This document shows positions 1 through 8,823 of a DNA stretch of 64,000 nucleotides, piece after piece. The stretch's first letter is position 1, and each line of letters opens with the position of its first letter. The stretch is from Listeria monocytogenes (GTDB lineage: Bacteria > Bacillota > Bacilli > Lactobacillales > Listeriaceae): positions 2,170,001 through 2,234,000 of the forward strand of contig NZ_LT906436.1 of assembly GCF_900187225.1 (NCBI RefSeq), read 5' to 3'. A program made the position numbers and the translations under genes. The notes under the pieces are model-generated. The model saw nothing but the letters and a program-made list of their open reading frames with translations. It was not told the DNA's origin and did not search any database.

Positions 1-316
1 TAATGTAATACTTATATTTATTCAATTTTATAGATAAGTATTAATTCTTATTTCCATTTTTTCAAGTTTTATTGCCTATCTTTTTATAGCATATACAAAA
101 AAAGTGTGCTCTTTTTTCTATCCATACATTATTTTTAAAATTGTGTAAAAAACTTGATTCGAGCAGTTTTTTTAATTTTCTAGGAAAACTTGGCATTTAA
201 AATGCCTTTTTCATCTAAAGGAAATTTAGTTTTTCGATGAATATTCTTCTTTGAAATCTAAATTTCCACTTTTTACAAATAAATAAACAACCGTTATGAT
301 TACATCGTTCCATTAT
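1..316. other. AT-rich intergenic stretch
   Basis: No credible reading frame, RNA gene or repeat is seen here. It lies beyond the terminator of the kimA gene. It probably carries the flank of a gene outside the window. Confidence 0.5.
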
Positions 317-366
317 AAAAACGGAAGAGCTCCCCCTCTTCCCCCGAAGGTCTCTTCCGTTTTTTC
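317..366 (-). terminator. Intrinsic terminator of kimA
   Basis: A 12-bp stem (AAAACGGAAGAG paired with CTCTTCCGTTTT) closes a C-rich loop and ends in a T run on the minus strand, directly after the kimA stop codon. The flanking A run also allows function on the plus strand. Confidence 0.85.
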
Positions 367-371
367 TCTTG

Positions 372-2195
372 TTATTCTTTTAAATGATAAGGATATGTGG
401 AAACTACTACATCCCTTTTCATTAGAAGTCTTGTGCGAATCAATAGACTTGTTTGATTATGAAGGACATTTTGCCAACCTTTTCTAGGGATGAATTGCGG
501 TATTAAAACCGTGAGCGAATAATTGTCTTGATCTGCTTTTTGTTTAGCTGTATCAATAAATTTCATTAATGGATCTGAGATAGATCGATACGGAGAAAAC
601 AGATTAGCCATACGCACTTCAGGATGCACCCTATTCCATCTCTCTACAAATTCTTTTTCCTGTTTTTTATCAATAGAAATATGAACAGCAATGACTGTAT
701 CACCAATAGACTTAGCATATTGTAATGCGCCCTCTACAACTTTGGTGGTATCAGACACACAAATAATGACGGCATTCCCTTTAAAGTCCGGCAAGTCCAT
801 TGTTTCGTCAATTCTAAGTTGTGGTCCAACTTTCCGGTAATGATGTCTTGTACGATGGAAAACATAAATCATAATTGGCATAAAGACAAATACTGGCCAA
901 ACAGATTCAATTCGAGTTAAGAATAATACTAATAATACTGTAAATGAAATTGATGCTCCAAGTAAGTTAGCCGATAATGATTTTTTCCAACCTTTAGGGC
1001 GCTGTTTCCACCATTTTACTATCATCCCCGTTTGAGACAACGTAAACGGTATGAACACTCCGACAGAGTATAATGGAATCAGTAGTTCCGTTTTCCCTTT
1101 AAACAAAATAATTAGTAGGATAGAACCCACCGCTAAAGTAATAATTCCATTAGAGTAGCCAAGTCTATCTCCTCTTGCTAAATACATTCTTGGCATGAAT
1201 TTATCTTTTGCCAAGTTAAATGCTAACATCGGGAATGCAGAAAATCCGGTATTAGCTGCTAAAACCAAAATAAGTGCCGTAGTGGCTTGAATAAAATAAA
1301 ACATGAAGTTTCTGCCAAATACATTTTCAGCAATTTGAGAAAGCACCGTTACCTTTAGCTCCGGAACAGTTCCATAAACAAAAGCAAGTACTGTTATTCC
1401 TACAAAGAAGAAACCAAGCAAGCCTGCCATTAATGTTAATGTTTTTGCGGCATTTTTTGGTCGTGGCTCTTTAAATAAAGGAACAGCATTTGAGATAGCT
1501 TCGATACCAGTTAAAGAAGCTGACCCAGATGCAAATGCTCTTAGTAAAAGAAAAATGGTTACACCCTGTACGTGAGTCCCTACTGCAGCTGTTTCATGAC
1601 TTGCATCCATACCAGTTAATACTTTAAATAAACCTGTAAATATAAGAGCTATAATAGAAAAAACAAATAAATATACTGGTATTGCAAGTAAACTAGCTGA
1701 TTCAGTAATTCCTCTCAGATTGATAATCGTTACTCCAATGACAAGAACTACAGCTATAGGCACTGCAAACGGATATAATGATGGAACAGCAGAAACGATC
1801 GCATCTGTCCCAGAGGATACACTTACAGCAACTGTAAGCATATAATCTACTAGTAAAGATCCACCTGCGATTAAACCGGCATTATTCCCCAAATTCTCTC
1901 TTGAAACAATATAAGCTCCCCCACCATGCGGATATGAGTATATAATTTGTTTGTAAGATAGATTAAGAGCAAACAAAAGAACAAGTACACAAAGCGCAAT
2001 TGGTAATGAATACCACATAGCGGCAGCACTAACAGTTACAAGCACCAATAAGATCTGTTCTGTACCATACGCAATAGAAGAAAGTGCATCTGATGACAGA
2101 ACTGCTAAAGCTTTTAATTTCCCCAGTTTTTGGTCTCCAGCTTCTGATGTTTTCAGAGGGCGGCCGATTAATAGTCTTTTTAGCGGCGAAGCCAT
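372..2195 (-). CDS. kimA: KimA-type potassium transporter (APC superfamily)
   Basis: This 607-aa membrane protein looks like KimA (formerly YdaO), the high-affinity K+/H+ symporter of Bacillus; the Listeria homologue is known to be inhibited by c-di-AMP. Residues 7-44 carry the family hallmark (LLIGRPLK, then SSDALSSIAYG). About 12 hydrophobic segments fill residues 30-460. The last ~140 residues form a soluble domain with a UspA-like core (NAVIICVSDTTKVVEGAL). I start at MASPLK (2195) because AAGGTAGGG lies just upstream; a TTG/ATG 19 codons earlier has no ribosome site. It is monocistronic. Unlike B. subtilis kimA, I see no ydaO-type c-di-AMP riboswitch in the 5' region (2196-2500). An amino-acid permease is the alternative reading, but the N-terminal motif argues for K+. 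Confidence 0.85.
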   Translation of the reverse strand: MASPLKRLLIGRPLKTSEAGDQKLGKLKALAVLSSDALSSIAYGTEQILLVLVTVSAAAMWYSLPIALCVLVLLFALNLSYKQIIYSYPHGGGAYIVSRENLGNNAGLIAGGSLLVDYMLTVAVSVSSGTDAIVSAVPSLYPFAVPIAVVLVIGVTIINLRGITESASLLAIPVYLFVFSIIALIFTGLFKVLTGMDASHETAAVGTHVQGVTIFLLLRAFASGSASLTGIEAISNAVPLFKEPRPKNAAKTLTLMAGLLGFFFVGITVLAFVYGTVPELKVTVLSQIAENVFGRNFMFYFIQATTALILVLAANTGFSAFPMLAFNLAKDKFMPRMYLARGDRLGYSNGIITLAVGSILLIILFKGKTELLIPLYSVGVFIPFTLSQTGMIVKWWKQRPKGWKKSLSANLLGASISFTVLLVLFLTRIESVWPVFVFMPIMIYVFHRTRHHYRKVGPQLRIDETMDLPDFKGNAVIICVSDTTKVVEGALQYAKSIGDTVIAVHISIDKKQEKEFVERWNRVHPEVRMANLFSPYRSISDPLMKFIDTAKQKADQDNYSLTVLIPQFIPRKGWQNVLHNQTSLLIRTRLLMKRDVVVSTYPYHLKE

Positions 2196-2467
2196 TGTAT
2201 TCCCTACCTTTTTTATTTGATTTTTAACTAACTTCAAGTTGACCAGACACATTATAGCACAGCTGATTTTAGATTGTAATACTAATTTGTATTATTTTAG
2301 CTGAGTAATTACTTTTCAAGTGAATAATTGTTCATAATGCTTGTTTTCATGTCTTTAAAAAGTGGAAGTTTATTTCACACGCCTTTCAATATACATACCC
2401 ATTAATAAGATAAATAACCCGTTTTCCAAACTTATATTTTCAGAAAAAAAAGAATTTAATTTGGGTA

Positions 2468-2497
2468 TTTACAAATGACATCTTTTTTTTATATAAT
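2468..2497 (+). promoter_or_regulatory. SigA-type promoter of the tRNA cluster
   Basis: TTTACA (2468-2473) and TATAAT (2492-2497) are spaced 18 bp apart, about 30 bp before tRNA-Glu. This suits a strong stable-RNA promoter. Confidence 0.65.
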
Positions 2498-2528
2498 AGT
2501 TTCTAGCGGTAAAAAACTTTTATCATAC

Positions 2529-2600
2529 GGCCCGTTGGTCAAGCGGTTAAGACACCGCCCTTTCACGGCGGTAACACGGGTTCGAATCCCGTACGGGTCA
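2529..2600 (+). tRNA. tRNA-Glu (TTC)
   Basis: The acceptor arms GGCCCGT and ACGGGTC pair, and the anticodon stem CCGCC/GGCGG encloses loop CTTTCAC with anticodon TTC (2562-2564). The T-loop is TTCGAAT. CCA is not encoded. It is followed by a 157-bp AT-rich gap before the other four tRNAs. Confidence 0.95.
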
Positions 2601-2757
2601 CTTTTTAATCAAAAATAATAACTTCAAAAATATTTTTCACTTTTTTTGAAAAAAAGCTGGTAAAATTGATTAAAATGTTATATCATGTATTAGTATCTGT
2701 TTTGAAGAATTAATTATGCAAGAGATTTCGATTTGCCAGCAGTGAGAGCGATTCTTC

Positions 2758-2831
2758 GCCGACTTAGCTCAATCTGGTAGAGCAACTGAATCGTAATCAG
2801 TAGGTTGCGGGTTCAATTCCTGCAGTCGGCA
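2758..2831 (+). tRNA. tRNA-Thr (CGT)
   Basis: Acceptor arms GCCGACT/AGTCGGC pair. The anticodon stem ACTGA/TCAGT encloses ATCGTAA, giving anticodon CGT, which reads ACG (Thr). The T-loop is TTCAATT. CCA is not encoded. It is 9 bp from the next tRNA, so the last four are surely one transcript. Confidence 0.93.
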
Positions 2832-2840
2832 TTTTATAGC

Positions 2841-2924
2841 GGAGGGGTAGCGAAGTGGCTAAACGCGGCGGACTGTAAATCCGCTCCTTCGGGTTCGGTG
2901 GTTCGAATCCACTCCCCTCCACCA
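2841..2924 (+). tRNA. tRNA-Tyr (GTA)
   Basis: Acceptor arms GGAGGGG/CCCCTCC pair and the anticodon stem GCGGA/TCCGC encloses CTGTAAA (anticodon GTA). The long variable arm typical of bacterial tRNA-Tyr is present. The 3' ACCA is encoded (2921-2924), the only member of the cluster where it is. Confidence 0.95.
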
Positions 2925-2935
2925 TTTTCTATTAT

Positions 2936-3007
2936 TGGGCTATAGCCAAGCGGTAAGGCAACGGATTTTGATTCCGTCATGCGCTGGTTCGAATCCAGCT
3001 AGCCCAG
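2936..3007 (+). tRNA. tRNA-Gln (TTG)
   Basis: Acceptor arms TGGGCTA/TAGCCCA carry the U1-A72 pair typical of tRNA-Gln. The anticodon stem ACGGA/TCCGT encloses TTTTGAT with anticodon TTG. The discriminator base is G and CCA is not encoded. Confidence 0.95.
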
Positions 3008-3016
3008 TCATATTTA

Positions 3017-3089
3017 GAGCCGTTAGCTCAGTTGGTAGAGCATCTGACTTTTAATCAGAGGGTCGCTGGTTCGAACCCAGCACGGCTCA
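3017..3089 (+). tRNA. tRNA-Lys (TTT)
   Basis: Acceptor arms GAGCCGT/ACGGCTC pair and the anticodon stem CTGA/TCAG region encloses CTTTTAA with anticodon TTT. It is the last tRNA of the cluster, 10 bp before the terminator. Confidence 0.95.
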
Positions 3090-3098
3090 TCCTTTATG

Positions 3099-3133
3099 AA
3101 ACAAGCGAAGAAAATACTTTGCTTGTTTTTTTA
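3099..3133 (+). terminator. Terminator of the tRNA cluster
   Basis: A 12-bp stem (AAACAAGCGAAG with CTTTGCTTGTTT, one G-T pair) is followed by a T run. Confidence 0.85.
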
Positions 3134-3155
3134 TGGTGTGAATTATTTTTTCCCT

Positions 3156-3195
3156 ATAAAAAAAGATAAACTATAAATTAAATAGTTTATCTTTT
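3156..3195 (-). terminator. Terminator of the first Crp-family gene
   Basis: AAAAGATAAACTA (3161-3173) and TAGTTTATCTTTT (3183-3195) form a 13-bp stem just past the stop codon on the minus strand. Confidence 0.75.
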
Positions 3196-3207
3196 ACTCA
3201 AGTATAA

Positions 3208-3897
3208 TTAAATCGTAGTTACTTCCGGTTCTATTTTTCCATATTTATCCAACAAAACAAAAGACTTAGAATTTTCTGCTAAAAAACCTGCTTCAACCAA
3301 TTTTCTACAAAGATGAGTGACTGAACGTACCGATAGGTTAGAATAATTAGCAATAATTTTCTTTGTGAAACATTTTGGAATGCGTAGCACACCTTCCTTT
3401 TCATTTCCAAAATATCTTCCCAGCTGCTCTAGAGACTCTTTTAAACGATTTTCTCCATTACCACGCATTAAATTACATTTTTCAATTAAAACATTTTCGT
3501 GATTTCGATTATTAAGATATAAATAGAGCCACCCCTCTTGCATCCCAATAATCGAGCAAATTATATCTTCTTTATCAAATTCGTATGCTGTAATTGTTTC
3601 GATAACTCTAGCAGTGTATAGGTTTGCTTCTGCCATAAAATAATCATTCAATCCAGCAATTTGGTTTGATCCTAAAAAACTTATAACATTTTTATTCTTC
3701 TCTAATGAAACTATCCCTTTTTCAATAAAATAAACCTTTGTATTTATTGTATCTTCTGTTAGTAAAATCATGTTGCTTGGTATTCTTGTTTTTTTATAAG
3801 GGATTCTGTTATCAATTAAAGTTTGCAAGAAGCATGTATAACCAAATTCTTCTTCCAAAATTTTTTTACTATACAAATCTTCAAATACGGATTGCAT
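3208..3897 (-). CDS. Crp/Fnr-family transcription regulator
   Basis: This 229-aa protein has the Crp/Fnr layout: an N-terminal cyclic-nucleotide-binding-like beta roll (about residues 15-120) and a C-terminal winged helix (about 175-215, with ANYSNLSVRSVTHLCRKLVEAGFL). It lacks the residues that bind cAMP in E. coli CRP, as is usual for the PrfA-like family expanded in Listeria. The ligand and targets are unknown. It is divergent from another Crp-family gene, so the shared 480-bp region may be cross-regulated. The gene stands alone, with its own terminator. Confidence 0.75.
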   Translation of the reverse strand: MQSVFEDLYSKKILEEEFGYTCFLQTLIDNRIPYKKTRIPSNMILLTEDTINTKVYFIEKGIVSLEKNKNVISFLGSNQIAGLNDYFMAEANLYTARVIETITAYEFDKEDIICSIIGMQEGWLYLYLNNRNHENVLIEKCNLMRGNGENRLKESLEQLGRYFGNEKEGVLRIPKCFTKKIIANYSNLSVRSVTHLCRKLVEAGFLAENSKSFVLLDKYGKIEPEVTTI

Positions 3898-4375
3898 TTA
3901 TTGTCATCTCATTTCTATTTTGTGTTGTTAGCAAATAGTTTTATAATGCAATGAGTGGCTTCTTACAAGTGATGATACTACCAAACACTTTTAAAAGGAA
4001 CCCAACAAAAAAACAAAACTTCCTGCTTTAACCAACTATTTTTGACTTTTTTGTCACAATTGAATTTTATTCACTTTATAAATTATTGTATAAGTTTCTT
4101 TTGATACTTCTATTATAAGACGAAGCACATTTCATCTACTTTTCTACCAAAAAATTTCATATAATATTTTAGTAAAAACAGTACCTTCCTAACTACCTTT
4201 TTAGAAGAATAACCTCTATTTTTTAGTGATTATCGCGATATTTTGTATTATTTGTGAAAGTTATTAATTCGTGCTTTTATTCTTCCTCGCTTATGTTTAC
4301 GCAGAAATGTTCTGCTAGAAGAATAAGTTTTATGCGCTTATATTGCGGGAAACTAATGGCATAGGGGGGATTGGT
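3898..4375. other. Divergent intergenic region between two Crp-family genes
   Basis: This AT-rich region should hold promoters for both genes. I see no convincing PrfA-box (TTAACANNTGTTAA) and no reading frame with a ribosome site. Confidence 0.45.
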
Positions 4376-5086
4376 ATGTATTTAAAAGAAACGTTAGATC
4401 AATTTGCTTCGATAGATAATATGCTTAAACTGCTCAAGAAAAATCCGAGTTTTAATAAGCACTGTATTCAAGAGCGGCTCCCACAAAAAACAATCATCAC
4501 ATCCAATAAACAACGAAAACATATCTATATAATAGAAGAAGGTTTTATGAAACTAATATTTGATGACAACAAACCGCGTGATTTTTCTTATATTTTGTCT
4601 AAAGGAGCGTTTCCCTTTTTGCCAGTTTATATAGAGGATATACCTGAACACACAATGATGGTTGCTCTTACAGATATTGTATGGTGGAAAATCGATATTG
4701 GTTTCTTTAAGAGCATGATGGAGATTGAAGATCCGCGAAATTATCTCATGCTCCATCAATTAGCGGAAACTAGAAGAAGATTTTACACTATCGCTTATCA
4801 AGAAAAGTTGACTTCACGTGAAAGTATTTATTACTCTTTAAGTACACTAATTGAATTTGGCTTACGTATCTCTGAAAAAGTAGTAGAACTTCCAGAATTT
4901 TTAACCTATCAAATACTTGCGGATCATGCTAATACTTCTAAAAGCTACACGTCTAAAGTTCTAGGCCATTTACGTGAAGATGGCATTTTGGAATCACAAA
5001 AAAAGCCTTGGCGCATTAACGATGTCCAGAAGCTTCAAAAATTAATAGAGATGAATGTACCACTTGTAAAGATACAAAAAAACTAA
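4376..5086 (+). CDS. Crp/Fnr-family transcription regulator
   Basis: The 236-aa product has an N-terminal effector beta roll and a C-terminal helix-turn-helix (QILADHANTSKSYTSKVLGHLRE). The start at 4376 follows an excellent ribosome site (AGGGGGGATTGGT); the upstream TTG at 4343 has none. It is convergent with the PTS/aldolase operon and shares a bidirectional terminator with it. Its target is unknown; a role in the neighbouring sugar operon is only a positional guess. Confidence 0.75.
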   Translation: MYLKETLDQFASIDNMLKLLKKNPSFNKHCIQERLPQKTIITSNKQRKHIYIIEEGFMKLIFDDNKPRDFSYILSKGAFPFLPVYIEDIPEHTMMVALTDIVWWKIDIGFFKSMMEIEDPRNYLMLHQLAETRRRFYTIAYQEKLTSRESIYYSLSTLIEFGLRISEKVVELPEFLTYQILADHANTSKSYTSKVLGHLREDGILESQKKPWRINDVQKLQKLIEMNVPLVKIQKN

Positions 5087-5114
5087 GAGCCGACTTGCAC
5101 TCTTAGTTTTTTTA
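5077..5114. terminator. Bidirectional terminator
   Basis: AACTAAGAG and CTCTTAGTT form the stem, with A and T runs on either side, between two convergent genes. The stem includes the TAA stop of the Crp-family gene. Confidence 0.85.
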
Positions 5115-5115
5115 T

Positions 5116-6015
5116 TTAGATTAGTTCACTTCGCCAAGCTGTAGTTTTTGCTTGTTGGTATTTTTCTACTTGACCAATAGACTCAAAAAGTCCCATCTTA
5201 TACTTCACCACTTCTTTCGCCGCATCAATACAGTCTGGGTAGATTGCGTTTGCATCCCAAAGTTCTGTTGTACTTAGAATTTCACGACATTTCTTATAAA
5301 AGGCGTATTTGTAATCGCTGGAAATATTTACTTTTTGAATTCCAATTTCGACAGCCGCAGCAATTTCTGCATCTGGATTTGCAGAACCACCGTGAAGTAC
5401 AAGCGGAATATTCACTAAAGCTTTTATTTCTTTTAAGATATCTAGCCGTAATTTTGGCTCTTTATCTTTAGGATAAATCCCGTGTGCTGTCCCAATCGCA
5501 ACAGCTAGCGTATCTACCCCCGTACGGCTGATATATTCTTCTGCTTCTTCGGGTTTTGTATAGATAATCTCACTGACGCCGCCTTCAATACTGTTACCAG
5601 TTTTCCCGATAGTCCCGAGCTCTCCTTCAACTGAAACCCCCAGTTTATGACAGACATCTACAACCTCCTTTGTAACTCGAATATTTTCTTCAAAAGGAAG
5701 TAAAGAGCCATCAATCATCACTGAACTAAAACCACAACGCACCGCTCGCATCACATCTCCCATATTGTCACCATGATCTAAATGAAGGACAAATGGAACA
5801 GGACTATTTTTAATTCTTGCAAGGACATATTGGAAAAAATCATCTTTCGTAAAATCTAATTCTGTTGGATGCACAGCAATAATTGCTGGAGCATTGTTTT
5901 TTTCAGCTTCTTCTACTACCACCCGTAAAAAGTTACTGTCTGCTACATTAAATGCTCCCACCGCGAATTTGTTTTCTTTAGCTACTTCTAATAATTGTTT
6001 CATATTTACTAACAT
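5116..6015 (-). CDS. Class II ketose-bisphosphate aldolase
   Basis: This 299-aa enzyme belongs to the zinc-dependent FbaA/GatY/IolJ aldolase family. The zinc and catalytic motifs are present: HLDHGD (78-83, with catalytic Asp80 and zinc ligand His81), GTAHG (His178) and VLHGGS (His208). It is the last gene of the PTS operon and follows a second aldolase by 16 bp. The substrate is a ketose 1,6-bisphosphate or similar, made from a sugar imported by the adjacent PTS. Sequence alone does not separate fructose-, tagatose- and 6-phospho-5-dehydro-2-deoxygluconate substrates. Confidence 0.8.
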   Translation of the reverse strand: MLVNMKQLLEVAKENKFAVGAFNVADSNFLRVVVEEAEKNNAPAIIAVHPTELDFTKDDFFQYVLARIKNSPVPFVLHLDHGDNMGDVMRAVRCGFSSVMIDGSLLPFEENIRVTKEVVDVCHKLGVSVEGELGTIGKTGNSIEGGVSEIIYTKPEEAEEYISRTGVDTLAVAIGTAHGIYPKDKEPKLRLDILKEIKALVNIPLVLHGGSANPDAEIAAAVEIGIQKVNISSDYKYAFYKKCREILSTTELWDANAIYPDCIDAAKEVVKYKMGLFESIGQVEKYQQAKTTAWRSELI

Positions 6016-6031
6016 ATTTTCATTTCTCCTT

Positions 6032-6886
6032 TTAAAGTGATTTTCCGGTTGAACCGGATAGTTGAATATAATATTTAACAGCTTTTGTGCCGGCTTTTAT
6101 CGTTTCATGAATTAAGTCCACATAGTTAACAGCCGGACTTTCTTTTAAGTTAGTTTTTATTTGATTTACTTGTGCTTTCATGAAGTCGGAGCCAACATTG
6201 ATTTTATTGATTCCTAGTCGAACGGATTCTCGAATGTTTTCCGCCCCGCAACCAGAACCTCCGTGCAAAACGAGCGGCATGTTTGTCGCGGATTTGATTT
6301 CTCTGACAATATCAAACTGAAAAGCTGGTTTAAAACCTTCTGGATAATCACCATGGGAAGAACCATAAGAAATTGCTAAAGCGTCAATCCCTGTTCGTTT
6401 AGCAAAATCGATGGCCACTTTGGGATCAGTATACATTTCTTGATTAGTGTAATTATCTCCTGTCACCGCGCCAATATTACCAACTTCCGCCTCGACACTC
6501 GCATGATAAACCTCCGCAAACTCGACCATTTTTTTCGTAATTGCAACGTTTTCTTCATAAGGAAAACTAGACGCATCCATCATCACACTAGAAAAACCAT
6601 CCGCTAAGCACTGCTTCACTATCGCTACATCATGCCCGTGATCCAAATTAATCGCTACCTCGACACTCGCTTCTTCTGCCATTTTTATAATGGGTTTTGT
6701 CAAAAAACGACTCCCTAGATGACTTGTCAAATGGTCTTGAAGTAAATCAATGATAATTGGCGCACGAAGTTCTTGAGCAGCATCAATGACCGCACGAGCC
6801 GTTTCCAGATTAAAACAATTAATTGCCATTACTGCATAATGCTCCTTGTTCGCACGTTCTAACATACCTTTCATGGAAACATACAT
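6032..6886 (-). CDS. Class II ketose-bisphosphate aldolase
   Basis: This 284-aa aldolase has the same zinc motifs (LDHGHD at 81-86, GSSHGDYP, LVLHGGSG). It is a divergent paralogue of the neighbouring enzyme, not a recent copy. It lies 17 bp after the IIC gene, so it is translated from the PTS message. The presence of two aldolases in one operon suggests different substrates, or a heteromeric enzyme as in GatY/GatZ-type systems; the second is inference, and both chains keep full active sites. Confidence 0.8.
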   Translation of the reverse strand: MYVSMKGMLERANKEHYAVMAINCFNLETARAVIDAAQELRAPIIIDLLQDHLTSHLGSRFLTKPIIKMAEEASVEVAINLDHGHDVAIVKQCLADGFSSVMMDASSFPYEENVAITKKMVEFAEVYHASVEAEVGNIGAVTGDNYTNQEMYTDPKVAIDFAKRTGIDALAISYGSSHGDYPEGFKPAFQFDIVREIKSATNMPLVLHGGSGCGAENIRESVRLGINKINVGSDFMKAQVNQIKTNLKESPAVNYVDLIHETIKAGTKAVKYYIQLSGSTGKSL

Positions 6887-6903
6887 TTCAAAATCTCCTC
6901 ACC

Positions 6904-8001
6904 TTATGAAATTTTAATTCCAGACAGATCAACTTCATCTTCCTCTTCTAATCCTTGGTCAGCAATGAGCTCTTCTTCTTTAGTAGGTTCTCGTTTCAAG
7001 ATGAGTAACATGGCTGCTGTGACACAAGTACCAATTAATAATGCTAAACAGAATAAGAGTGGTTCATTCATTGCTGGGACGATAAACATTCCGCCTGATG
7101 GAACTGGTGAGCCAATTCCCCAAGTCATACTAAGACCTCCGCCGACTGCCGCACCAAGTGTACAAGAAATAATAACGCGAATGGGGTCAACCGCCGCAAT
7201 GGGAATAACACCTTCTGTAATCATACAAATCCCCATAGGGAAAGCAATTTTGATATTGTCTTCTTCTGACTTCGTGTATTTTTTCTTTTTAATTAATTTG
7301 GAAACTACCCATGAAAGGGTCACCCCAAATGGCGGAACCATCGAAGCAAGAATTTTTACTGCTTCTGGTTCTTTGACGCCTTCAAGAAGAAGCCCATCTG
7401 CGAATAAGGAAGCCACTTTATTTACAGGTCCACCAAAGTCAAATGCCGCCATAGCTCCAAGTACAGCTCCGAAAACAAAGCGCATACTGCCTTGCATACC
7501 TTGTAAGAAGCTTGTCATCGCCTCCGTGGCCCAAACGATTGGAACCCCTACAACAAAGTACATCAGAAGCCCGACGACTAAACTACTAATTAGCGGAATA
7601 ATCATCATCGGCATTAAACCTTGCGCCCATTTAGGCACTTTTAAATATTTCACAAGAATAAGTACAAAATAACCGACTAAGTATCCACCGAGCATTCCGC
7701 CTAAGAACCCAGCGCCAATCGAATTGGCGATAAGCCCCATGAGTAATCCCGGCGCAATTCCTGGCCTGTCTGCTATCGAATAGGCAATCGCCCCTGCAAT
7801 AACTGGTGCAAGCAGTCCCATACCAAGCACACCGAGAGAGACAAGAGCATCAGGAATGGAGTACGGTGCTTTGTAGTTTTCAATAACTTGTCCATTTGTT
7901 AAATTTCCAATGGCAATAAGTAACCCCGAGGCAACAACTAACGGTAACATATACGAAATCGCTGTAAGTGCATGTTTTTTGATTTGCAGTTTTTTCATCA
8001 T
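6904..8001 (-). CDS. PTS fructose-type transporter, IIC subunit
   Basis: This 365-aa integral membrane protein matches the fructose/mannitol-class EIIC permease: about nine hydrophobic segments, a cytosolic loop with KKKKYTKSEEDN, and the conserved PFGVTLSW and GSPVPSGGMF stretches. It forms the sugar channel with the separate IIB and IIA encoded just upstream. The first codons are ATGATG; ribosome site GGAGTGA supports this start. The acidic C-terminus (EEEDEVD) is cytoplasmic. Confidence 0.88.
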   Translation of the reverse strand: MMKKLQIKKHALTAISYMLPLVVASGLLIAIGNLTNGQVIENYKAPYSIPDALVSLGVLGMGLLAPVIAGAIAYSIADRPGIAPGLLMGLIANSIGAGFLGGMLGGYLVGYFVLILVKYLKVPKWAQGLMPMMIIPLISSLVVGLLMYFVVGVPIVWATEAMTSFLQGMQGSMRFVFGAVLGAMAAFDFGGPVNKVASLFADGLLLEGVKEPEAVKILASMVPPFGVTLSWVVSKLIKKKKYTKSEEDNIKIAFPMGICMITEGVIPIAAVDPIRVIISCTLGAAVGGGLSMTWGIGSPVPSGGMFIVPAMNEPLLFCLALLIGTCVTAAMLLILKREPTKEEELIADQGLEEEDEVDLSGIKIS

Positions 8002-8014
8002 ACCGGTTCACTCC

Positions 8015-8326
8015 CTAGTTATTTATTTCTTTGTCTATTTTATTAATAATTTGTTTTGGTGCTTTAATCGCTAGATCCGTTGGAATTTCGACAACTCGTT
8101 TTCCTTTAAAACGATCCTTCCCACTAATTTTAATATCGGCAGCAATAATAACTACATCGGCATTTTTCACTTGTTCTGCTGAAAGTTCGTCTTCGATACC
8201 AATTGTTCCTTGTGTTTCAATATGAACGTTGTGACCAAGTGCTAACCCTGCTTTTGTTAGTTTTTCTTTAGCAATATACGTATGTGCGATTCCCGACGTA
8301 CAAGCTGCTATTCCGATAATATTCAT
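8015..8326 (-). CDS. PTS fructose-type IIB subunit
   Basis: This 103-aa protein starts with MNIIGIAACTSGIAHTYIA, the fructose-class IIB P-loop, in which Cys9 is the phosphorylated residue. It passes phosphate from IIA to the incoming sugar. The gene lies 13 bp from both neighbours in the operon. Confidence 0.9.
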   Translation of the reverse strand: MNIIGIAACTSGIAHTYIAKEKLTKAGLALGHNVHIETQGTIGIEDELSAEQVKNADVVIIAADIKISGKDRFKGKRVVEIPTDLAIKAPKQIINKIDKEINN

Positions 8327-8338
8327 CCCAAACTCCTC

Positions 8339-8812
8339 CTAATCCTGATTTTTGGCTAACAACTTAATAAAATCTTCTTTTGTCTGTACAGTTTGAAATT
8401 GACCAATCACCTCATCGTCTGCCAGTAAGATTGCTACTTTTTGAAGTAATTTAATATGAGTTGTTGTAGCATCTGAATTTTTCACTGCGAAAAGAATAAT
8501 AATATTTACAGGTTTATCATCAAGCGACTCCCACTCAACGGGGTTTTTAGTTCTTCCAACGGCAATGGATGTATTCGTAACACTTGTCGACTTCCCGTGT
8601 GGAATAGCGACTCCTTCCCCTAGTCCCGTTTTACCTTCTTCTTCGCGATATAATACATCTGCTATAAAAGCATCTTTGTCTGCTACTGCCCCAGTTTCAA
8701 CAAGTAAATCTGTTAACTCTTCAATGACTTCTAATTTACTTGTAGCTTGTAAGTCTAAATTTACAAGTGCTGGGCTTATTACTTTGCTAATATCTAATTC
8801 TTGGATATCCAT
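8339..8812 (-). CDS. PTS fructose/mannitol IIA subunit
   Basis: This 157-aa IIA carries the motif GEGVAIPHGK, in which His72 should accept phosphate from HPr. The length and fold signature fit the fructose/mannitol (PTS_EIIA_2) class. It follows the regulator gene by 11 bp and precedes IIB. A GGAGG site supports the start. Confidence 0.9.
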   Translation of the reverse strand: MDIQELDISKVISPALVNLDLQATSKLEVIEELTDLLVETGAVADKDAFIADVLYREEEGKTGLGEGVAIPHGKSTSVTNTSIAVGRTKNPVEWESLDDKPVNIIILFAVKNSDATTTHIKLLQKVAILLADDEVIGQFQTVQTKEDFIKLLAKNQD

Positions 8813-8823
8813 GGATTCGCCTC

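Noticed and set aside
2196-2500. A ydaO-type c-di-AMP riboswitch before kimA
   Set aside because: The Bacillus homologue has one, but this leader is short and AT-rich and shows none of the conserved G-rich core; the region also holds the tRNA promoter.
3898-4375. PrfA box between the two divergent Crp-family genes
   Set aside because: No TTAACA-N2-TGTTAA palindrome with tolerable mismatches was found.
6965-7672. 235-aa plus-strand frame opposite the PTS IIC gene
   Set aside because: It is a shadow of the IIC gene: no ribosome site, low-complexity composition and no recognisable domain.
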